DNA of 5,249 nucleotides, taken from contig DLQN01000003.1 of NCBI GenBank assembly GCA_002477595.1, forward strand, positions 1 to 5,249, in the 5' to 3' direction. The first letter of the stretch is position 1. Each line of letters begins with the position of its first letter. The notes beneath the pieces were generated by a model, which was given only the letters and a program-made list of their open reading frames with translations, was not told the DNA's origin and made no database searches. Source of the stretch: Roseivirga sp. UBA7431. GTDB lineage: Bacteria; Bacteroidota; Bacteroidia; Cytophagales; Cyclobacteriaceae. This document shows, one piece after another, positions 1 through 5,249 of the stretch. Position numbers and translations under genes: made by a program.

Positions 1-49
1 ACTCAAGACCGAGTTTCTCAATCCAATATGCAGCAGTTTTTTCACTCAT
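1..49 (-). CDS. Start of third operon gene, partial; likely DUF985/cupin_5 family protein
   Basis: An ATG at 49-47 on the minus strand opens a frame that stays open to the window edge. It encodes 16 residues, MSEKTAAYWIEKLGLE, plus one base. The ATG shares four bases (ATGA) with the TGA stop of the upstream kinase, a classic translational-coupling junction, which is the best evidence that this is a real gene. The segment AAYWIEKLGLE resembles, from memory, the extreme N-terminus of DUF985/cupin_5 (PF06172) proteins, which usually continue with a PHPEGG-type motif; that motif would lie outside the window. Those proteins are small cytosolic cupins of roughly 140-170 residues with poorly defined function. 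The reading frame and junction are seen directly, while the family call rests on very few residues and is tentative. No strong Shine-Dalgarno sequence precedes it. Confidence 0.55.
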   Translation of the reverse strand, partial: MSEKTAAYWIEKLGLE

Positions 50-1053
50 AACCCACTCATTAATTCTAGCAGCCTCAATTGGTTTCTTGCTCTGACAAAA
101 TTCTCATTTTCGAATGATATTTTATAGTAAGCGTCTCCATTTAAATAGTCCGTTAAAAAACGAACTGCCATTATGTAGGTCATATAGAGGCCCCCGAATA
201 ACAGGTTTTCCTTTTCTAATGGGGCCAAAACTGAATTACAAGTTGACGAGAAGCCATCTTGTAGTGCTGCTAAATAATCTGATCTTATCTCAATTTTCGA
301 TTCGTCCAACTCATTCTCGGCAGTTGGAGAAAGTGTTGTTCTCATTAAATCACCAAAATCATAAAGTACTGAACCAGGCCCTAGCGTATCCAAATCAATG
401 ATATTGCAAAAAGTGGATTCTAATTTGGCCAATAGGCAATTGTCTAGCTTAGTATCATTATGACACACCCTGGTCGGCAGGCCCTCTGAAAATAGTGTCC
501 TTAGCTTTTCCGATATCCATCTAAAATCATTGGTAGTATTGATCAGGTTTTTTGCAGACTTTGACCTATTGGCCAAATCATCTTTAATCGCATCGTTAAG
601 TTGCTCGAGCCTCCATGCCAAGTTGTGAAACTTAGGAATAGTTTCTGTAAACTTTTCCTTATCAAGCCCATCGGCAAAAGTTGTGAAGCGACCATAACCC
701 TTGGCTGCCTCAGCCACCTCATGGAGCTTATTGGCTGTCTGAGGTGCATAGCCAGCGCTCACAAAGTTGGTCAACCTCCAAATACCATTGTCATTGTGAT
801 GATGATAGGTATTCGCACTTGTCTGATAATGTTTAACAAAAAGATCAGACTCTTTTTCTAATAATGCCCTTAAGTTGTTCTCAATTCGCTCAGGATATTG
901 GAAAACGTTTTGATTCAGCTTCTGTAGCAGATATTCTTCTTTCCCGGCCTCTATTAGATAGGTATCGTTGATATGCCCAGAACCAAAAAGAGCAATCTTA
1001 TCGACTGCTCCTTTAATATTGTATGCTTGAAGTGCCTTTCTTACGGCCTCCAT
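46..1053 (-). CDS. nahK: N-acetylhexosamine 1-kinase-like sugar kinase (APH-fold phosphotransferase)
   Basis: This 335-residue cytosolic kinase has the aminoglycoside-phosphotransferase (APH) fold and matches the NahK pattern of Bifidobacterium longum, as I recall that protein, along most of its length. NahK phosphorylates free GlcNAc or GalNAc at C1 using ATP. Visible motifs are an N-terminal GSGHINDTY loop (24-32), YLLQKLNQNVF (41-51), an ETIPKFH segment (137-143), the Brenner-type catalytic loop HNDTKLDN (198-205) with presumed base D200 and metal-ligand N205, and IIDLDTLGPGSVLYDFGD (218-235) with the metal-binding aspartate D220. The C-terminal segment VRFLTDYLNGDAYY (297-310), followed by a VRARNQLRLLELM run, is also NahK-like. 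Bifidobacterial NahK is about 359 residues, so this protein is close to full length. The ATG at 1053 overlaps the stop of the nucleotidyltransferase (TAATG), and the gene's own stop overlaps the next start (ATGA). All key catalytic residues are present. Substrate specificity (GlcNAc, GalNAc or another hexose) is inferred; an antibiotic-resistance role is unlikely. Confidence 0.82.
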   Translation of the reverse strand: MEAVRKALQAYNIKGAVDKIALFGSGHINDTYLIEAGKEEYLLQKLNQNVFQYPERIENNLRALLEKESDLFVKHYQTSANTYHHHNDNGIWRLTNFVSAGYAPQTANKLHEVAEAAKGYGRFTTFADGLDKEKFTETIPKFHNLAWRLEQLNDAIKDDLANRSKSAKNLINTTNDFRWISEKLRTLFSEGLPTRVCHNDTKLDNCLLAKLESTFCNIIDLDTLGPGSVLYDFGDLMRTTLSPTAENELDESKIEIRSDYLAALQDGFSSTCNSVLAPLEKENLLFGGLYMTYIMAVRFLTDYLNGDAYYKISFENENFVRARNQLRLLELMSGL

Positions 1054-1943
1054 TATTTTACTTCTTCTGGGTAAACTCCATCCGCAATCATCTGATTAAT
1101 ACCATTCACCACATGTGGTTTGTCTTCCTGATAAGTGACGCCTAACCAAGAGGCCGATGTTGGCACAACCTTGACAGTCGCTTTTCCTTCTTTCATCAAG
1201 TTATCTACCTCCACTGGGATAAAGCATTCTGCCTTAGGATCTTCATTATTTGCTTTTACAAAGTCAATGAATTTCTCTTCAAAAAGGGGTAAAACTGATG
1301 CAGGGAATCCCCAAAAATTCATTGAAACGTAGGTGTTTGGATCTAAGGTGTGTCGCTGCCCGTCCTCTTCGTAAGAAATTTCATCTCCATCTTTACCGAT
1401 AGCTAGGGTTTCTTTAATGCCCGTAAGGTTCATATACTCGTCAACTTCACATACTCCTCTATTCACTGTACCATGGTCTGAAAGTGTATTGACTAAGCCG
1501 TAGCCCATGATCAAGTGCTCGTTGTCCTTTAGTCCTTTGATAGCTTCTACGGCTTCTCCAAAGGATTCGGTACCATAGTAATCATCTGCATTAATCACCA
1601 AGAAAGGTTCATTAATTAAATGCTTAGCCGCCAATATCGCGTGTGTAGTACCCCATGGCTTCTTACGCATTTCAACATAGGCTGCTGTATGCTCATTGTA
1701 TTCGTTCTGGAAAGCATATTCCATTTTGATCTTGCCTTTGAAGCGATCGGCATAGTGTTCCTCGAAAGCATCTTTTAAATCTGTTCTGATGATAAAAACC
1801 ACTTTCGTAAAACCTGCTTTGATGGCATCATGAATTGAATAATCCATAATAATCTCACCATTTGGCCCAATACCATCTAATTGCTTATTTCCACCGTAAC
1901 GACTTCCCATACCAGCCGCCAAAACCACCAACGTCAAATCCAT
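1053..1943 (-). CDS. Sugar-1-phosphate nucleotidyltransferase (NTP_transferase, GalU/GlmU-like fold)
   Basis: This 296-residue cytosolic enzyme probably condenses a sugar-1-phosphate with an NTP to give an NDP-sugar plus pyrophosphate. The Rossmann-like N-terminus carries the pyrophosphorylase signature LAAGMGSRYGG (8-18) followed by K20-Q21-L22, which replaces the usual PK-x-L lysine motif. PWGTTHAILAAK (96-107) corresponds to the base/phosphate-binding GT loop. INADDYYG (117-124) contains the paired aspartates D120/D121 expected to hold Mg2+. Further segments are VSMNFWGF (207-213 region), IPVEVDNL (242-249) and SWLGVTYQEDKPHV (265-278), the last typical of sugar-1-P uridylyl/thymidylyl transferases. 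No acyltransferase domain is present, so it is not a full GlmU. It is first in the operon, and its stop overlaps the start of the NahK-like kinase, so its likely substrate is that kinase's product. UTP is the natural guess for the nucleotide, but this is inference. The start is supported by a good Shine-Dalgarno sequence and by the motif beginning within ten residues. Confidence 0.82.
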   Translation of the reverse strand: MDLTLVVLAAGMGSRYGGNKQLDGIGPNGEIIMDYSIHDAIKAGFTKVVFIIRTDLKDAFEEHYADRFKGKIKMEYAFQNEYNEHTAAYVEMRKKPWGTTHAILAAKHLINEPFLVINADDYYGTESFGEAVEAIKGLKDNEHLIMGYGLVNTLSDHGTVNRGVCEVDEYMNLTGIKETLAIGKDGDEISYEEDGQRHTLDPNTYVSMNFWGFPASVLPLFEEKFIDFVKANNEDPKAECFIPVEVDNLMKEGKATVKVVPTSASWLGVTYQEDKPHVVNGINQMIADGVYPEEVK

Positions 1944-1954
1944 AATTTCCTCTT
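1944..1954 (-). promoter_or_regulatory. Ribosome binding site of the nucleotidyltransferase
   Basis: Read on the minus strand, the sequence just before the ATG is AAGAGGAAATT, with the AGAGGA core about five bases upstream of the start. It is the clearest Shine-Dalgarno sequence in the window. The symporter and PIN-PhoH starts lack one, and the two downstream operon genes rely on stop/start overlaps, so this site probably governs translation initiation for the whole operon. Confidence 0.6.
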
Positions 1955-1971
1955 AAAAATCTTTCTATATT

Positions 1972-2009
1972 GTTGACTCGAAGTTGACGAAAAACTTTTT
2001 GCCAGTCAA
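1972..2009. repeat. TTGAC elements in the divergent intergenic region
   Basis: Two direct copies of GTTGAC lie at 1972-1977 and 1983-1988, exactly 11 bp apart and so on about the same face of the helix. An inverted copy, GTCAA, is at 2005-2009. Between the second and third copies lies AAAAACTTTTT (1990-2000), itself a small palindrome. The arrangement could be a regulator site or part of promoter elements for either direction, but the motif is short and could arise by chance. No convincing Bacteroidota -7 element (TAnnTTTG) pairs with it on either strand. Confidence 0.3.
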
Positions 2010-2023
2010 TCTAACCTTAGATT
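2008..2023. promoter_or_regulatory. Interrupted palindrome, candidate operator
   Basis: AATCTAACCTTAGATT is a perfect inverted repeat with 7-bp arms (2008-2014 and 2017-2023) around a 2-bp CC centre. It ends four bases before the symporter ATG and sits in the only region between two divergent transcription units. Size and symmetry suit a dimeric regulator's site, and it would also overlap the ribosome-docking region of the symporter mRNA. The symmetry is seen directly; the regulatory role is inferred. Confidence 0.35.
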
Positions 2024-2027
2024 AAAT

Positions 2028-3812
2028 ATGAACCTCTCCTCTCTAGATTTGGCCATCATTATCATATTTTTTGTGGTCTTCCTTGTGATTGGGGTCTTAG
2101 TCTCGAAAAAGGCAGGATCAAGCTCCAAGGAATTTTTTCTATCTGGCAGAAATATGCCTTGGTGGCTATTAGGTATTTCCATGGTAGCTACCACATTCTC
2201 AGCAGATACTCCCAACCTGGTTTCTGATATTGTAAGGCAGAATGGAGTGGCAGGAAACTGGGTCTGGTGGGCATTTCTTATCACAGGAATGCTGACTGTA
2301 TTTGTTTACGCCAAATTATGGAGAAAATCAGGGGTACTTACTGATCTCGAGTTCTACGAAAAAAGATATAGCGGCAAAGAAGCTGCCTTTTTAAGAGGGT
2401 TCAGGGCCATTTACTTAGGCGTATTTTTCAATATCATGATTATGGCATCCGTTTGTCTGGCTGCCATTAAGATTGGCGAGGTCATGTTTGATCTTGAGCC
2501 ATGGAAAACTGTGGTTTATGCCTCACTTATCACAGTAGCCTATAGTTCCTTAGGTGGGCTTAGAGGTGTGATTTTAACTGACTTCTTACAGTTCATAGTA
2601 GCCATGGTAGGTTCTATAGCCGCTGCTATTTATATCATAAACCTACCCGAGATTGGCGGACTTACCGCCTTGATTGAAAGGCCTGAGATTGCCAGTAAAC
2701 TGAGCTTAATCCCAGATATCAGCGATCGCGAATTGTTTATTTCACTCTTAGTTATACCCATAGCCGTACAATGGTGGAGTGTTTGGTATCCTGGTTCCGA
2801 ACCTGGTGGCGGTGGCTATATCGCACAGCGAATGCTCTCAGCCAAAAATGAAAAGAATGCAGTTTCCGCAACACTGCTTTTCAACATTACTCATTACGCC
2901 TTAAGACCTTGGCCATGGATATTAATTGCCTTGGCGTCTATCGTGGTATATCCTGATTTGGCCTCTATCCAAACAGCTTTCCCAAATATATCACCCGACA
3001 AACTGGGCAATGATTTAGGGTATTCTGCCATGCTTTTGACTTTACCAAAGGGCTTACTAGGTATTGTGGTAGCTTCTTTGATTGCTGCATTTATGTCAAC
3101 TATTTCAACTCATCTCAATTGGGGCTCTTCCTATGTGGTCTTTGATTTTTATCAGCGATTCGTCAAACCGAAGGCATCTGACAAAGAACTAGTTCGAGTT
3201 GGTAGAATTTCGACAGTGGGGCTTATGATCTTCGCTGGCCTATTCGCCTTAGTGTTGACTAATGCCTACCAAGCATTCCAGATCCTTCTGTCGATAGGAG
3301 CAGGTACGGGTTTAATTTTTATCCTACGGTGGTTCTGGTGGCGTATTAACGCCTATTCTGAAATCACCGGAATGGTGGTTTCATTTATAGTGGCATTAGT
3401 GCTGAATGTAGAAAGAATTAGTCCAGCATTTCTTTTCGAATTGCCTTCCGAATACAAGCTTTTACTAAGTGTTGGTATCACCACGGTAGCTTGGGTTGCA
3501 GTAACCTTCATGACCAAGCCTACTGATCATAAGACCTTGGCTTCGTTCTTCAACTTGGTTAAACCTTATGGTAATGGTTGGAATAAATTCAAGCAAATCG
3601 CGAAGACTGAAAATATAGACATAAAAGAGGGTACTGGAAGATTGAGCATAGATATATTGGCTATGTTCCTAGGCATTATCATTGTGTATAGCGCACTCTT
3701 TTCTACCGGGATGTTTATCTACGGTAATATGACCAATGGTGTGATTCTATTAAGTGTTACTCTTGTTTCCTCCATCTTGCTCAAAAAGACTTGGAAGAAA
3801 CTTAAATTCTAA
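2028..3812 (+). CDS. Sodium:solute symporter (SSS/SLC5 family)
   Basis: This 594-residue inner-membrane protein of the SSS family (TC 2.A.21, LeuT fold) imports an organic solute by co-transport with Na+. About 14 hydrophobic segments are visible, at roughly 6-25, 45-66, 76-95, 127-148, 161-179, 183-205, 236-256, 282-306, 335-358, 394-411, 414-434, 445-461, 476-496, 540-562 and 567-587; the weaker ones may not all span. The EFFLSGRNMPWW motif (35-46) precedes the first core helix. LIAAFMSTISTHLNWGSS (351-368) matches the family's Na2-site helix, with A354, S357 and T358 at the expected sodium-ligand positions, followed by FDFY (372-375). PGSEPGGGGYIAQRML (255-270) is also typical. The start is chosen because the first membrane segment begins within a few residues and no nearby upstream ATG is in frame; there is no clear Shine-Dalgarno sequence. 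It is divergent from the NahK/nucleotidyltransferase operon, suggesting an amino sugar or glycoside substrate, but the family also carries glucose, myo-inositol, sialic acid, proline and others. Confidence 0.88.
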   Translation: MNLSSLDLAIIIIFFVVFLVIGVLVSKKAGSSSKEFFLSGRNMPWWLLGISMVATTFSADTPNLVSDIVRQNGVAGNWVWWAFLITGMLTVFVYAKLWRKSGVLTDLEFYEKRYSGKEAAFLRGFRAIYLGVFFNIMIMASVCLAAIKIGEVMFDLEPWKTVVYASLITVAYSSLGGLRGVILTDFLQFIVAMVGSIAAAIYIINLPEIGGLTALIERPEIASKLSLIPDISDRELFISLLVIPIAVQWWSVWYPGSEPGGGGYIAQRMLSAKNEKNAVSATLLFNITHYALRPWPWILIALASIVVYPDLASIQTAFPNISPDKLGNDLGYSAMLLTLPKGLLGIVVASLIAAFMSTISTHLNWGSSYVVFDFYQRFVKPKASDKELVRVGRISTVGLMIFAGLFALVLTNAYQAFQILLSIGAGTGLIFILRWFWWRINAYSEITGMVVSFIVALVLNVERISPAFLFELPSEYKLLLSVGITTVAWVAVTFMTKPTDHKTLASFFNLVKPYGNGWNKFKQIAKTENIDIKEGTGRLSIDILAMFLGIIIVYSALFSTGMFIYGNMTNGVILLSVTLVSSILLKKTWKKLKF

Positions 3813-4041
3813 CATTTAGCGCAATTAGAATAGATTCCCCTTGTTTTCAACTTGATCGAAAGTATCCATCCAGTGATAGATGCGTTAATTTCCCTTGGCC
3901 ACTAAAGGACTAATGCGTTCATTCACAAGTCTTTAAAAAAATGTCATTACTAATTAATTATTAAGCAGTCTCATCCCGTTCGTTTGAGTTGATTTTTTCC
4001 TAACTTAATTCAACGTTCTATCTAATATTGATCATCACTCT
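3813..4041. other. Intergenic spacer without a recognisable gene
   Basis: These 229 AT-rich bases separate the symporter from the PIN-PhoH gene. I checked ATG starts on both strands and found only frames of about 15 codons or fewer. I see no tRNA-like cloverleaf and no convincing intrinsic terminator after the symporter. The only ordered element is an imperfect 11-bp direct repeat. The promoter of the downstream gene presumably lies here but cannot be placed with confidence. Confidence 0.6.
3880..3923 (+). repeat. Imperfect 11-bp direct repeat, 33 bp apart
   Basis: ATGCGTTAATT (3880-3890) and ATGCGTTCATT (3913-3923) match at 10 of 11 bases, with starts offset by 33 bp, near three helical turns. 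They lie about 120-160 bp upstream of the PIN-PhoH start. They could be tandem regulator sites or chance similarity; nothing else in the sequence decides this. Confidence 0.3.
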
Positions 4042-5249
4042 ATGCCGAGAGCTAAGAAGACCGAAAGGAAGATTTTTGTACTTGACACTTCCGTAATCCT
4101 ATTTGAACACAATGCCATAATGAATTTCGAGGAGCACGACATAGGGCTCCCGATTACTGTACTCGAAGAATTGGATCAGTTCAAAAAAGGTAACGATACC
4201 AAAAATTTTGAAGCCCGAGAGTTTACTCGTCTTTTAGACAAGTTGGCGAAGGATAAATCGCTCCAAGATTGGATACCCCTAAATGGCAAAACCAGAGGTA
4301 GCTTCAAAGTAGTAATGGAAGCAGGTACAAGCGAAGGTGGCTTAGATGCAAATCATATTTTCGGTGAAAAAAAGAATGATCATCGTATCCTAAATGCAGC
4401 CTTAAGACTAAAAGAAGAGAACCAAGATCGTAGTGTGATACTTGTTTCAAAAGACATTAATCTCCGCCTGAAAGCCAAGTCCATCGGGCTTCTGGCAGAA
4501 GATTATGAAACTGGTAAAGTAAAGAGTGTTGACTCACTTAGAAAAGGAGCAATCGAGATTGAAAAGGTTGATTCTGACATCATCAACCACCTTTATGAGA
4601 ATGGTACTTTGGCTCCCAAAGAAGTGCTTAAGAATAAAAAATCACTCGTTAACCAGTACTTCATTCTGAAGAGTGATAAAAACTCAGTACTCGCTTATCA
4701 CAATTCAACAGACGATGTTATCGAACGCGTTGACAAGCGACCAATTTCAGGGATAAAACCTCGCAATGCGGAGCAAACTTTCGCCATCCATGCCATCATG
4801 AATCCCGATGTGAAGTTGGTGACCATTCAAGGGGTTGCAGGTACGGGAAAAACCTTATTGACTTTAGCAGCAGCATTAGAGCAGCGAAGAGAATACAAGC
4901 AGATCTATCTTGCACGACCAATAGTGCCCCTTAGCAATAAAGACATTGGCTACTTACCGGGTGATATCAAATCAAAGCTGAATCCTTATATGGAGCCGCT
5001 TTGGGATAACTTAAAGTTTATCCAAAACCAGTATAAGGAAACAGATAAAGAGTTCAAGGCAATCACCGAAATGGTGAACAAGGAGAAGCTTCTGATTACA
5101 CCTTTGGCTTATATCAGAGGCCGAAGTTTATCCAATATCTATTTCATTGTGGACGAGGCACAAAACCTAACGCCTCATGAGATAAAGACAGTCATTACGA
5201 GAGCTGGTGAGAATACAAAGATTGTCTTCACTGGAGACGTCAATCAAAT
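4042..5249 (+). CDS. phoH2: PIN domain-PhoH ATPase fusion (PhoH2-type), 3' end outside window
   Basis: The frame opens at ATG 4042 and runs 402 codons plus two bases to the window edge without a stop. Residues about 10-150 form a PIN ribonuclease domain with all four expected acidic residues: D15 in VLDTS, E42/E43 in VLEELD, D113 in KKNDHRIL, and D138 in VSKDINLRLKA. After a linker, the PhoH ATPase domain starts near GIKPRNAEQ (237-245). It shows Walker A GVAGTGKT (264-271), LARPIVPL (290-297), GYLPGD (303-308), RGRSL (359-363), Walker B FIVDEAQN (368-375) with D371/E372, and TGDVNQ (397-402). Only a short C-terminal part should be missing, as such proteins are usually about 430-460 residues. 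Characterised mycobacterial PhoH2 proteins with this architecture have ATP-dependent RNA helicase and RNase activity; B. subtilis YlaK shares it. The protein is cytosolic and probably acts in RNA processing or decay. The start has no Shine-Dalgarno sequence, but the basic MPRAKKTERK lead into the PIN strand is typical. All key residues are intact. Confidence 0.9.
   Translation, partial: MPRAKKTERKIFVLDTSVILFEHNAIMNFEEHDIGLPITVLEELDQFKKGNDTKNFEAREFTRLLDKLAKDKSLQDWIPLNGKTRGSFKVVMEAGTSEGGLDANHIFGEKKNDHRILNAALRLKEENQDRSVILVSKDINLRLKAKSIGLLAEDYETGKVKSVDSLRKGAIEIEKVDSDIINHLYENGTLAPKEVLKNKKSLVNQYFILKSDKNSVLAYHNSTDDVIERVDKRPISGIKPRNAEQTFAIHAIMNPDVKLVTIQGVAGTGKTLLTLAAALEQRREYKQIYLARPIVPLSNKDIGYLPGDIKSKLNPYMEPLWDNLKFIQNQYKETDKEFKAITEMVNKEKLLITPLAYIRGRSLSNIYFIVDEAQNLTPHEIKTVITRAGENTKIVFTGDVNQ

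Noticed and set aside
114..401. Plus-strand frame inside the kinase gene
   Set aside because: Antisense shadow of the NahK-like gene; the predicted protein has no recognisable motif.
543..861. Two further frames (minus 543-749, plus 601-861) inside the kinase gene
   Set aside because: Both overlap a well-supported coding sequence in other frames and show no domain features.
46..1053. Kinase as an aminoglycoside resistance gene
   Set aside because: The APH fold gives the resemblance, but the GSGHINDTY loop, the HNDTKLDN context and the C-terminal segments follow NahK, and the neighbours are sugar-metabolism genes.
1135..1332. Plus-strand frame antisense to the nucleotidyltransferase
   Set aside because: Shadow of a gene with clear catalytic motifs; no ribosome binding site or homology visible.
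2006..2284. Minus-strand frame over the symporter 5' end
   Set aside because: Mostly antisense to the first symporter helices; no motif, and it would run into the divergent control region.
3864..3881. Hairpin ATCCATC-CAGT-GATAGAT as a symporter terminator
   Set aside because: It has one mismatch in a 7-bp stem, is AT-rich and has no following T-run, so it is not a credible intrinsic terminator.
3951..3960. TAATTAATTA palindrome
   Set aside because: Simple AT-rich sequence that is self-complementary by composition; expected by chance in such a spacer.
4023..4030. TAATATTG as a Bacteroidota -7 promoter element for the PIN-PhoH gene
   Set aside because: It differs at one position from TAnnTTTG, but no TTG-type -33 element lies at suitable spacing and the leader would be only a few bases.

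Overview
This window looks like ordinary chromosomal DNA of a Bacteroidota bacterium. The general appearance and gene types suggest Cytophagales or a close relative, but the genus cannot be told from the sequence. The evidence is a moderately AT-rich composition, ATG starts that mostly lack a clear Shine-Dalgarno sequence, a long SSS-type symporter of a kind common in that phylum, and a PIN-PhoH gene. There are no mobile elements, CRISPR arrays, tRNAs, rRNAs or signs of recent transfer.

Layout. Positions 1-1943 hold a tightly packed minus-strand operon. Read in the direction of transcription, it has a sugar-1-phosphate nucleotidyltransferase (1943 to 1053), then a NahK-like N-acetylhexosamine 1-kinase (1053 to 46) joined by a TAATG stop/start overlap, then the first 16 codons of a third gene (49 to 1) joined by an ATGA overlap. 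That fragment resembles the N-terminus of the small DUF985/cupin_5 proteins. An 84-bp divergent intergenic region (1944-2027) separates the operon from a plus-strand sodium:solute symporter (2028-3812). This region carries a perfect 16-bp interrupted palindrome and three TTGAC/GTCAA elements. A 229-bp spacer without genes follows (3813-4041). Then comes a PIN-PhoH protein (4042 onward) that is cut off by the window edge near the end of its ATPase domain.

How the genes may work together. The kinase and nucleotidyltransferase form a plausible two-step route: free HexNAc (or a related hexose) to sugar-1-phosphate, then to an NDP-sugar. The divergent symporter is a plausible importer of the sugar or of a glycoside containing it, but its substrate is inferred from position only. 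The PIN-PhoH gene is probably an unrelated RNA-metabolism gene.

I see no strong case for an undescribed system. The points most worth a second look are the kinase/pyrophosphorylase pairing, the shared regulatory region, and the partial third operon gene, which is easy to miss.
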